Positions 37,001 through 50,894 of a stretch of DNA of 64,000 nt are shown here, in pieces. Numbering within the stretch: the first letter of the stretch is position 1; the number at the start of each line of letters is the position of its first letter. A program made the translations under genes and the position numbers. The DNA comes from Unio delphinus (Eukaryota > Mollusca > Bivalvia > Unionida > Unionidae): positions 12,721,001 through 12,785,000 of the forward strand of contig JAQISU010000115.1 of assembly GCA_029339505.1 (NCBI GenBank), written 5' to 3'. The notes under the pieces are model-generated. The model saw only the letters and a list, made by a program, of their open reading frames with translations. It searched no databases and was not told the origin of the DNA.

Positions 37001-40000
37001 AACAACAACAACAACAATAATAATAACTATTATTATTTTAATTATTTTAATGGCATTTAGCATTTTTGAAAAATTACCTAACCAGTTCATTATTAAAACA
37101 TGGGTTTTGCATACTTCTGTTTAGAAATAACTGCACAGACTCGATTTCAGTTCAAGTCACACGTGTAATGCATGCTCATTTACTCATTTTAAATTAAATA
37201 AAATTATTTTTTAAAAATCTAACACTATTTTTCTTTAACTTTCTTTAACAAATCTATTCAGCCTAGATTTTTTTAATGATGTGCACTTCAACACGACAAA
37301 AATTATACGGTCTTTACAATGGTGGTCGTATACTAAACTTGGGTCAAAACAAGAGAAGGTCGAGTGAAATCATCACAATCACAATCGAGGGTAGCACTAA
37401 TATGTTTTTCGAAATAAGTAACTTTCATTGTGACATCACAATGTGTGACATTCAATCTGGGTTGTAATGGATCACTCTATTAGGTTCATTTTGTCCCAAA
37501 ATGTCAATGTACTTTAACATTGATTTTGCTGTATGCACCTCTTGGGGCATCCACATAATGACCTTTCAAAGGAATATCGATGTATACGAATCCAAATGAA
37601 GTGAATAATTGCCACTTAAAGATATGTAGAATCAAATTCTAAAAACCGCAACCCATTGCTGAAATAATTGGTGTTGAATGCTTACATGACCCATGTAACT
37701 TGGACAATGAGTATAAAAAAATTTAAAGTAATTACAATAGTTATGTAATCTATGTGTTTTTGTAATTATAGTTACATAACCTATGTGTTTGTAATTAAAT
37801 TACATAATCTGCTTGTGCTTGTAATTATAGTTAAATAACCTCTGTGCTTGTAATTATATTTACATAACCTGTTTATGTTTGTAATAATTAATTATGTAAC
37901 CTGACTGTTTGTAATCATAGTTAATGTAACATGTTTATGCATTTATAATTACCGTTATGTAACTTGTCAATGTGTTGTAATTATAGTTATGTAACCTGTC
38001 TAGCTATGTGCTGGTAATCTCTGATTCCATTCTTCTTTAAAATTTGTATAGTTCTATCATCTGGTGTTTGCCCAACATTCCAGTCAGCTATGGCAGCACT
38101 GTCCACTTTCCACTATAAATAGAAATATGGGGATATCCATGACAATTAACATGTACAATTTCTTTTATCAAGAACTTAAATACTTTCATTGAACATTTTT
38201 TTTATTGCTATCAATTGGAAAAACATTTTTTTCTGATATAGATTGTCTGATTTTGTAATGGTATAGGCTAGATTTATAATAAAAAATCAGCTCAGGAAAG
38301 GAGTATGAGAGCAAAAATAATATTTTAATTTCAAACACAGAGGTCCAGGTATTTTTAGGATGTATTCTATTGACAAACAATTATGATTGTGTTACAATAT
38401 AAGGTCTGCTGCTTCCATTTCACCATACAAATACTCAAATAAGAGCACTATAAGTATCATGTGGGATGCCCATCTTCTGGCATTTCTCTTGACATAATTT
38501 AATTTTGAGATAAGGACCCAACTTTTGAGTGTAATTATGCACTTTGTCTCATTATGATGTATAGCATTGTAAACTGTCATTTAAAAGAATATGTCAGGGT
38601 ACTTTGATTTAACAGAATATATATTAAAATGATAAGAAAATTTCCAAATTGCATCATTCTATGGGTGAGTGAACCACTTTAAAAGTGCCTTTCATGGGTC
38701 CCATTGAACAACTATTATCTCGTGCAGTTCAGATGTTACAGAAAAGACAGCAAATATTTAACAAATAAGTTAATGTGTTACATTTTTCCTTAACTCATGA
38801 GATAAGGGGTGTGACTCTGGTATGCTACCCAATGTCCAGCACAAGGTCTTGCTATGATGTGGGTCTTTTTTTATAAAGCATTACGAAAGTCTCTTCAGTG
38901 ATTCAAATGTTGCGGCATGGGGAAAGAAACAGGTTATTTTGAGTGGTTGCCCATTGCCATGGCCTTGAAGTAGGGGCATGGCTACAGCATATGACAAACA
39001 ACCAAGCCATGTATCTGGGTAAAATATCATATAAAACAAAAGCTTTAGTGGTTAATAAATTTGCAGCATGCATAAGGAATAGGTCATAAAGCTATATATA
39101 GCTCCATATGACCTTAAGCTTGAAGCATTATAGGTCACAATGATACAAAGCATACCCAGAAAGTTTCAGGGAAATATGGAGTTCAAAAGCTACAGCATGG
39201 ACACACCTCACAGTCAATGTTCCCTCTAATATTTTTCCTGTGTGGTTGGAACTTTGAAACTGCTGCGCAGCATTTTCTGTTTGCACCAAAGCTTGTGTGA
39301 AGAATTTGGAAACTGCTGCATGGCTAATGAGATGTGCAGCTGCGCACCTTAGAGGAAATGTTGCTCACATTTTAGTTTACTGTGGCTTGCTCATAAGGTA
39401 GGGGGCACGGACACAGCACAAATAGGACTGTTTGTCATGATTCATATCCAAATAAGGTATCATTAAAATATTTTCAGTTGTTCAAAAGATACAGCCCTGA
39501 CATGGAAACATGTCACAAAGTAACTCAGTATATTTGTCTTGTCAAGGCCATGACTTCTGAGCTTGGGACAGGATGACTGAGCAAGACACACTGTCCTTGT
39601 CCTATGATCCTTCTTAACAGAGGCCACACCTGATCAAATGACACATTATCTGAAAATGATATAGTATCTTGTAACAGTTACAGTTTATCCTCCTTCTGAG
39701 AGGCCATTTTCAGCGCATAACAGATGAAGGCCTCATTACAATAATAACTACTGTATATATAAAACAGATGACGGCCTCATTACAATAATAATCACTGTAT
39801 ATCTGAAAGAGATGAAGGCCTCATTACAATAATAATCACTATATATATGAAAGAGATGAAGGCCTCATTACAATAAGAACCACCGTATATATGAAAGAGA
39901 TGAAGGCCTCATTACAATAATAACCACTGCATATATGAAATAGATGAAGGCCTCATTACAATAATAACCACTGTATGTATGAAAGAGATGAAGGCCTTAT

Positions 40001-43000
40001 TACAATATGCAACACATTACAATAATAACTACTGTATATATGAAAGAAATGAAGGCCTCATTACAATAAGAACTACTGTATGTATGAAAGAGATGAAGGC
40101 CTTATTACATGAAGAACAACTGTATATATGAAACAAATGTAGGCCTCATTACAATATGAACCACTATGTATGAAAGAGATGAAGGCCTCATTACAATAAG
40201 AACCACTGCATAAATGAAAGAGATGAAAGCCTCATTACAATAATAAACACTGTATGTATGAAAGAAATGAAGGCCTTATTACAATATGCAACACATTACA
40301 ATAATAACTACTGTATATATGAAAGAAATGAAGGCCTCATTACAATAAGAACTACTGTATGTATGAAAGAGATGAAGGCCTTATTACATGAAGAACAACT
40401 GTATATATGAAACAAATGTAGGCCTCATTACAATATGAACCACTATGTACGAAAGAGATGAAGGCATCAATACAATAAGAACCACTGCATAAATGAAAGA
40501 GATGAAAGCCTCATTACAATAATAACTACTGTATGTATGAAAGAAATGAAGGCCTTATTACAATATGCAACACATTACAATAATAACTACTGTATATATG
40601 AAAGAAATGAAGGCCTCATTACAATAAGAACTACTGTATGTATGAAAGAGATGAAGGCCTCATTGCAATAAAAACTACTGTATATATCAAAGAGATGAAG
40701 GCCTCATTACCATAAGAACCACTGAATATATGAAATAGATGAAGGCCTTATTACATGAAGAACAACTGTATATATGAAACAAATGTAGGCCTCATTACAA
40801 TATGAACCACTATGTATGAAAGAGATGAAGGCCTCATTACAATAAGAACCACTGTATATATGAAAAAGATGAAGGCCTCATTACAATAATAACCACTGCA
40901 TATATGAAAGAGATGAAGGCCTCATTACAATAATAACTACTGTATATATGAAAGAGGTGAACGCCTCATTACAAAAAGAACCACTGAATATATGAAAGAG
41001 ATGAAGGCCTCATTACAATTATAACCACTGTATGTATGAAAGAGATGAAGGCCTCATTACAATATGAACCACATTACAATAATAACTACTGTATATATGA
41101 AAGAGATGAAGGTCTCATTACCATAAGAACCACTAAATATATGAAAGAGATGAAGGCCTCATTACATGAAGAACCACTGTATACCATGAAACATGTAGGC
41201 CTCATTACAATAAGAACCACTATGTATGAAAGAGATGAAGGCCTCATTACAATAAGAACCACTGCATATATGAAAGAGATGAAGGCCTCATTACAATAAT
41301 AACCACTGCATATATGAAAGAGATGAAGGCCTCATTACAATAATAACCACTGCATATATGAAAGAGATGAAGGCCTCATTACAATTATAACCACTGTATG
41401 TATGAAAGAGATGAAGGCATCATTACAATATGAACCACAGTACAATAATAACTACTGTATATATGAAATAGATGAAGGCCTCATTACAATAATAACCACT
41501 GCATATATGAAAGAGATGAAGGCCTCATTACAATATGAACCACATTACAATAATAACTACTGTATATATGAAAGAGATGAAGGCCTCATTACAATAATAA
41601 CCACTGCATATATGAAAGAGATGAAGGCCTCATTACAATAAGAACCACTGTATTTATATGAAAGAGATTAAGGCCTCATTACAATAAGAACTACTGTATG
41701 TATGAAAGAGATGAAGGCCTCATTACAATAATAACCACTGCATATATGAAAGAGATGAAGGCCTCATTACAATCATAACCAATGTATGTATGAAAGAGAT
41801 GAAGGCATCATTACAATATGAACCACAGTACAATAATAACTACTGTATATATGAAAGAGATGAAGGCCTCATTACAATAATAACCACTGCATATATGAAA
41901 GAGATGAAGGCCTCATTACAATTATAACCACTGTATGTATGAAAGAGATGAAGGCCTCATTACAATATGAACCACATTACAATAATAACTACTGTATATA
42001 CCGTATTTTGGTGTGTATAAAGCGCACCGATGTATAACGCGCACCCCGATTTTCGACCCAAAATAAGTGGAAAAAACGTAGTTCTGCCATATAACGCGCA
42101 TGTGATATAATGCATTTTAAAATTTTGACTACCGTTATTTCGCTCCGTTTTCATAGTGCAACAACAGTTGGTCATTTTAGATAGTGAATGAAAAAGTGGC
42201 AATATTGATATTGTATCTTTCCGATTTTATTGTTGGCCCTTAAAAGGGCCCTTTAAATGTTCGTCTAGTTGACGCAGTCTATTGCATCAAATCCCTCAAA
42301 TTCCACTTTGTCGTCATTACTTTCGAAAAGTCGCTGTATGTCCTGAATCAATTAAATACTGCTCACCGAGACAAAGCATTGTAACTATGTTAAGCGCATC
42401 AAAGCTTACCTGGCGCCGGTTACCATGAAAAGACCACACCGAGACAATGAAGCATTGAAGCCATTGATCACTATAATCGCAAAGATATCTCAAATACTAT
42501 GATTTAAGATGAGAAATAAAACTAAGTAACAAGCTTATTTTCCAAAGAGGAAAAAAAATGTTTCCCGACTTCATATAATTGATTATTATGTTCCACAACG
42601 TATCAGTGTTCCCGTAAGAAAGAACCCGTAGTCGCAAAAATATATATGTCCACAACAGATGCTCTGATGAGAACATTAACACTAGTTGAATTCTACACAT
42701 ATTATATTTCAATTCGACCAATAATAAATGAAGAAAAATTCGATTAGATCAACAGTTATGGAATACGGTACTGAACATTTACGAAACAAGTACGGTAATC
42801 CACACAGTGGTATTTGTTCCGCTCCAATGCGGCACTTTGCACAGCTTTGAACAAAGGCAAATCGTTATGTACATGTATTTCCGGCCGTGGCACAGAACAA
42901 AACTTGACACAGTGACGTGAAATGAAACCAGTTTATTAACATAAGCAATCAAAGAACAAGACTATTTGTAAGCATTATTTATTTCTTTAATACGGCTAGT

Positions 43001-44879
43001 ACCGGTAAACATCGTAGTTACAATACAATGTACAATGGATTTAATATTTCACAAGTAGTGAGTGCCTTCATCCTCTTCAGATCGACCTGGAAAAAATCTT
43101 TTTTTTTTAGTTCTTGTATACAACGCGCACCCCCGACTTAAGATAAGAAAATTAGGCAAAAAAAGTGCGCGTTATACACAACAAAATACGGTATGAAAGA
43201 GATGAAGGCCTCATTACCATAAGAACCACTAAATATATGAAAGAGATGAAGGCCTCATTACCATAAGAACCACTAAATATATGAAAGAGATGAAGGCCTC
43301 ATTACATGAAGAACCACTGTATATATGAAACATGTAGGCCTCATTACAATAAGAACCATTATGTATGAAAGAGATGAAGGTCTCATTACAATAATAACCA
43401 CTGCATATATGAAAGAGATGAAGGCCTCATTACAATAAGAACCACTGTATATATATATGAAAGAGATTAAGGCCCATTACAATAAGAACTACTGTATGTA
43501 TGAAAGAGATGAAGGCCTCATTACAATAAGAACCACTGCATATATGAAAGAGATGAAGGCCTCATTACAATAAGAACCACTGTATATATATGAAAGAGAT
43601 TAAGGCCCCATTACAATAAGAACTACTGTATGTATGAAAGATATGAAGGCCTCATTACAATAATAACCAATGCATATATGAAATAGATGAAGGCCTCATT
43701 ACAATAAGAACCACTGCATATATGAAAGAGATGAAGACCTCATTACAATAAGAACCACTGTATATATGAATGAGATGAAGGCCTCATTACAATAAGAACT
43801 ACTATATGTATGAAAGAGATGAAGGCCTCATTACAATAGGAACTACTGTATATATGAAAGAGATGAAAGCCTAATTACAATTAGAACCACTATGTATGAA
43901 AGAGATGAAGGCCTTATTACAATAAGAACTACTGTATATATATAAGAGATGAAGGCCTCATTACAGGAAGAACCACTGTATATATTAAAGAGATGAAGGC
44001 CTTATCACAATAAGAACTACTGTATATATATAAGAGATGAAGGCCTCATTACAGGAAGAACCACTGTATATATTAAAGAGATGAAGGCCTTATTACAATA
44101 AGAACTACTGTATATATATAAGAGATGAAAGCCTAATTACAATTAGAACCACTATGTATGAAAGAGATGAAGGCCTTATTACAATAAGAACTACTGTATA
44201 TATATATAAGAGATGAAGGCCTCATTACAGGAAGAACCACTGTATATATTAAAGAGATGAACAAATGTTACTTGTACCATAAATTAAAGCTAACTTTAGA
44301 AAATTAAAACAAGAGTGTAACTAATGATTACATTGCTTAACTTTCCTAAGCTTTTAAAAGTCTTCAACAACCCATGTAAACAATCATTATCATGTGTGTG
44401 CTAATAAGCCATTGCACACACATGTACATATACATACCTTACTACCTACATATATTGTTGTTGTTATAGGCTATACAGCGGCCAGTATTAATGATAGAGG
44501 AAGAAGCCAAGAAAACCACAGAAAGAACCACTGACCCATGAGAAGCAAATTGCAAGCTTTCTCACATACCCACATTGGCTGAGCCAGAGACTCAAACCCA
44601 CATGGACAGAGGTGAGTTGGCAATGATCTGTAATGTTGAGTGCTTCTGACCACTTGGCCACTAGGGTCCATCCATCCATCCAATCATCCATCCATACATA
44701 CATACTATGACAAGGTGTATAACAAAATCAAAAGATAAATTTTTTTTTTTTTATGAAATCAAAGTAGAGGTACAGTCAAACCTGTAAACAGCAGGTACCT
44801 TTGGAAAATGGTCAAACTGGCCTCATAACACAGGTGATTTGCAAAAGGAGGTTTACCTTACAAAGTTGGTTTTGCAACA

Positions 44880-44936
<57 letters not shown>

Positions 44937-47900
44937 GATACAGTATTATTAAACAAATTAATAAAGTACATGCCCATAGTATTTCCTCCCAGAGTAATAT
45001 ACATGTACCACACAAAATACTGTATTCTGTTCACTTTGATGCATCCAATAATTTAAATCATCACTGACTCTTAAAAACAATCTGACCATCGTTTTGTGCA
45101 CAATTACGAAACAATGTTACGACTACTTAACAAGTTATATATGACTGTGAAACTGAGGACCCATTCTTCTGTCAACATTTGTAATTAAGATCATTATGAT
45201 CTGCTGTTCACACTTCAAACTTAACCAGTGACTCAACTTGCTGAGATCAGAGACAATTCACTTGTGTGACAGGCTTGTGATAAATAAGGAATCTTAATGT
45301 GGTAACAATAACACATGAGCCAACATTTTCCCTTCCTTTACAGACAACTCATGTAAGTATTGAATAACCACTTCCAGAAATGAAATCTGGTGTAATTCAT
45401 CTCTCCTTAAGTTTTGGCATACCAGTGAATCATTTCCTAGTGCGAAATATTCCTGCAAGACTGGATCATGTTCATTTGGAAGTATGTTGGGATTGTTAAA
45501 TGCCAATATGAAAATGCTGAAACTGATTCCACTACAATGTATATAAAAATGAAATAATTTACAAATGTATGTACAAAGTAGTTTATTCGTTTTGTTTACT
45601 AGTATTTTACATATTTACATTTATTCATCAAATATCATACATATTTACATTTTATTCATCAAATATTTTACATATTTACATTTATTAATAGAATATTTTA
45701 CATATTTACATTAATTCACCAAATATTTTACATATTTACATTTATTCATCAAATATTTTACATATTTACATTGATTCACCAAATATTTTACATATTTACA
45801 TTTATTCACCAAATATTTTACATATCTACATTTATTCATCAAATATTTTACATATTTACATTTATTCATCAAACATTTTACATAATGATATTTACATTTA
45901 TTCATCAAATATTTTACATCTTTACATTTATTCACCAAATATTTTATATATTTACATTTATTCACCAAATATTTTACATGCTTAGATTTATTCATCAAAT
46001 ATTTTACATTTTTATATTTATTCATCAAATATTTTTACATATTTACATTAATTCACCAAATATTATACATATTTACATTTATTCACCAAATATTATACAT
46101 ATTTACATTTATTCACCAAATATTATATATATTTACATTTATTCATCAAATATTTTATATATTTATATTTATTCATCAAATATTTTACATATTTACATTA
46201 ATTCACCAAACATTTTACATATTTATATTTATTCATCAAATATTTTACATAATGATATTTACACATATTCATCAAATATTTTACATTTTTATATTTATTC
46301 ATCAAATATTTTTACATATTTACATTAATTCACCAAATATTATACATATTTACATTTATTCACCAAATATTATACATATTTACATTTATTCACCAAATAT
46401 TATATATATTTACATTTATTCATCAAATATTTTATATATTTATATTTATTCATCAAATATTTTACATATTTACATTAATTCACCAAATATTTTACATATT
46501 TACATTGATTCATCAAATATTTTACATAATTTACATTTATTCACCAAATATTTTACATTTTTAAATTTATTCATCAAATATTTTACATATTTACATTTAT
46601 TCACCAAATATTTTACATATTTACATTTATTCATCAAATATTTTACATATTTACATTAATTCACCAAATATTTTACATATTTACATTTATTCATCAAATA
46701 TTATACATATTTACATTTATTCATCAAATATTTTACATTTTTACATATTTACATTTATTCAATAAATATTTTACATATTTACATTTATTCATCAAATATT
46801 TTACATATTTACATTTATTCAATAAATATTTTACATATTTACATTTATTCACCAAATATTTTACATATTTACATTTATTCATCAAATATTTTACATATTT
46901 ACATTTATTCATCAAATATTTTACATGTTTACATTTATTCATCAAATATTTTACATATTTACATTTATTCATCAAATATTGTACATGTTTACATTTATTC
47001 ATCAAATATTTTACATGTTTACATTTATTCATCAAATATTTTACATGTTTACATTTATTCATCAAATATTTTACATGTTTACATTTATTCATCAAATATT
47101 TTACATGTTTACATTTATTCATCAAATATTTTACATGTTTACATTTATTCATCAAATATTTTACATGTTTACATTTATTCACCAAATATTTTACATATCT
47201 ACATTTATTCACCAAATATTTTACATATCTACATTTATTCACCAAATATTTTACATATTACATTTATTCATCAAATATTTTACATATTTACATTTATTCA
47301 TCAAATAATTTACATATTTACATTTATTCATCAAATATTTTACATATTTACATTTATTCATCAAATATTTTACATATTTACATTTATTCATCAAATATTT
47401 TACATATTTACATTTATTCATCAAATATTTTACATATTTACATTTATTCATCAAACATTTTACATAATGATATTTACATTTATTCATCAAATATTTTACA
47501 TCTTTACATTTATTCACCAAATATTTTATATATTTACATTTATTCACCAAATATTTTACATGCTTAGATTTATTCATCAAATATTTTACATTTTTATATT
47601 TATTCATCAAATATTTTTACATATTTACATTAATTCACCAAATATTATACATATTTACATTTATTCACCAAATATTATACATATTTACATTTATTCACCA
47701 AATATTATATATATTTACATTTATTCATCAAATATTTTATATATTTATATTTATTCATCAAATATTTTACATATTTACATTAATTCACCAAACATTTTAC
47801 ATATTTATATTTATTCATCAAATATTTTACATAATGATATTTACACATATTCATCAAATATTTTACATTTTTATATTTATTCATCAAATATTTTTACATA

Positions 47901-50840
47901 TTTACATTAATTCACCAAATATTATACATATTTACATTTATTCACCAAATATTATACATATTTACATTTATTCACCAAATATTATATATATTTACATTTA
48001 TTCATCAAATATTTTATATATTTATATTTATTCATCAAATATTTTACATATTTACATTAATTCACCAAATATTTTACATATTTACATTGATTCATCAAAT
48101 ATTTTACATATTTACATTTATTCACCAAATATTTTACATTTTTAAATTTATTCATCAAATATTTTACATATTTACATTTATTCACCAAATATTTTACATA
48201 TTTACATTTATTCATCAAATATTTTACATATTTACATTAATTCACCAAATATTTTACATATTTACATTTATTCATCAAATATTATACATATTTACATTTA
48301 TTCATCAAATATTTTACATTTTTACATATTTACATTTATTCAATAAATATTTTACATATTTACATTTATTCATCAAATATTTTACATATTTACATTTATT
48401 CAATAAATATTTTACATATTTACATTTATTCACCAAATATTTTACATATTTACATTTATTCATCAAATATTTTACATATTTACATTTATTCATCAAATAT
48501 TTTACATGTTTACATTTATTCATCAAATATTTTACATATTTACATTTATTCATCAAATATTGTACATGTTTACATTTATTCATCAAATATTTTACATGTT
48601 TACATTTATTCATCAAATATTTTACATGTTTACATTTATTCATCAAATATTTTACATGTTTACATTTATTCATCAAATATTTTACATGTTTACATTTATT
48701 CATCAAATATTTTACATGTTTACATTTATTCATCAAATATTTTACATGTTTACATTTATTCACCAAATATTTTACATATCTACATTTATTCACCAAATAT
48801 TTTACATATCTACATTTATTCACCAAATATTTTACATATTACATTTATTCATCAAATATTTTACATATTTACATTTATTCATCAAATAATTTACATATTT
48901 ACATTTATTCATCAAATATTTTACATATTTACATTTATTCATCAAATATTTTACATATTTACATTTATTCATCAAATATTTTACATATTTACATTTATTC
49001 ATCAAATATTTTACATATTTACATTTATTCATCAAATATTTTACATATTTACATTTATTCATCAAATATTTTACATATTTACATTTATTCATCAAATAAT
49101 TTACATATTTACATTTATTCATCAATCATTTTACATATTTAAATTTATTCATCAAATATTTTACATATTTACATTTATTTATCAAATATTTTACATATTT
49201 ACATTTATTCATCAAATATTTTACATATTTACATTTATTCATAAAATATTTTACATATTTACATTAATTCACTAAATATTTTACATATTTACATTTATTC
49301 ATAAAATATTTTAAATATTTACATTTATTCATAAAATAATTTACATATTTACATTTATTCATCAAAACCTTGCCCACTCTGTTGTTTTATTTACTTTACA
49401 GCAGCCGACCCCATAAAGGTCTAAAGCTCCTATTTCAAAAGCATCCCATAGGAAAGCCTCTTAAAACACAGGATCTTATAAATAATTCTATGGGTCATTT
49501 TCTTTTAAAAACAATCTGTCAATTTTTTACTGACATAAATGATTAACTTTGCTTTAATTGGATTTCTTAAAATATTAATGTTCAGATTTATCCTATTAAA
49601 TGAGAAAAGTCAAGAAAGACGATTTCAAATAACAACTGAACATCAGTCAGTATAAATGATATTAAACTATAATTACCTGTGATATTAGTAAGAGTTATTT
49701 TCTCATTATCCAGTGAAGAAATTACATTGAAACTTTCTGATTAATAAAACTGCCTTGTTTTCAAAATTAACATTGATATTATTAAGTTATAGTGACACTG
49801 TTACTATGGTGAATACAAATAAGATAAGAAATGTTTATGTTTTGATTTTCATTATCTAAACAATGCCTTCCTTATTGCACACAATTTTAATTTTGCATAT
49901 AGACAGCTGTCAGGTTTGATATTCTCCAGTGACCAACCACTTAAAGCATTAGGAACCAATATTTGGTTCACAAGGACCTATCCACTTATTGGGAAAGCAG
50001 GTGGCCATTATATACAATACTATTATACAGGAATATTTTTGCTGGGGAAAATTAGAGTATCTATTCAAATCAGGCGATTGCTATATAAAGATGATTGTTG
50101 AGACAGGTTTTATTGTTCTATAATGAATTCATAAAAAACTAGATTATTTTTTTTGTTTCTCCTTTCTTGTTCTAAAAATTGCTTTGAAGATATTAACACT
50201 GTCCACCCCTAAAAAGCCAGATTTTACTGGTTGAAAGTCACATGGTTTTTGATGTACCAACAAATATTAAAAACATGCTTACACAAAGAAATATATACAT
50301 CAAATTGTGTACTTTTTTCACTTCTGAAAAACTTCCTTTCACAATGAATGTTTTATATGACTTTATCTATTTTTTTAGTAAATATAAAAATAGTCATGTA
50401 TATGAAATTGTCTGTATTAGGCAATCCTATACATAAGAATTCTCTCTCCAAAGTGCCAAATTACCAAACAGGCAGAGTAGGCACTGGCTTATGCACACCT
50501 TACCTTGTAGGAGCCAAGTGACAATGGATCAAAATATTATTGAAAGGAGATAATTTGCGAAGAGGCCCCCAAGATTGCAACTGTTTAAGGTTTAATTCAG
50601 CACTGTCTCTCCATGCAATTAACCTACAATTTATTTCCAATTTCCATGTCAATATATGTATATGTATAGGTAAGAATATCATTAAAAATTAGAGTTTAAT
50701 TAGATGATGCTTATGAAAAGAACATACATACAAAACTTTTTCATTCAATATGTCATTGTTTATGCAGTTTTTAGTTTGAAAAATGTGTGCATCCTGAAAT
50801 ACATGTATGGAATTTCCCAATCTCTGGTTTTTATGTCAAT

Positions 50841-50894
<54 letters not shown>

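Noticed and set aside
41036..41641. Repeated KEMKASLQYEP-type frames
   Set aside because: By-product of the 44-bp minisatellite.
48087..49142. 351-codon open frame on the + strand and ~170-codon frames on the - strand
   Set aside because: Wholly inside the 30-bp minisatellite; unit length divisible by 3 keeps frames open on both strands.
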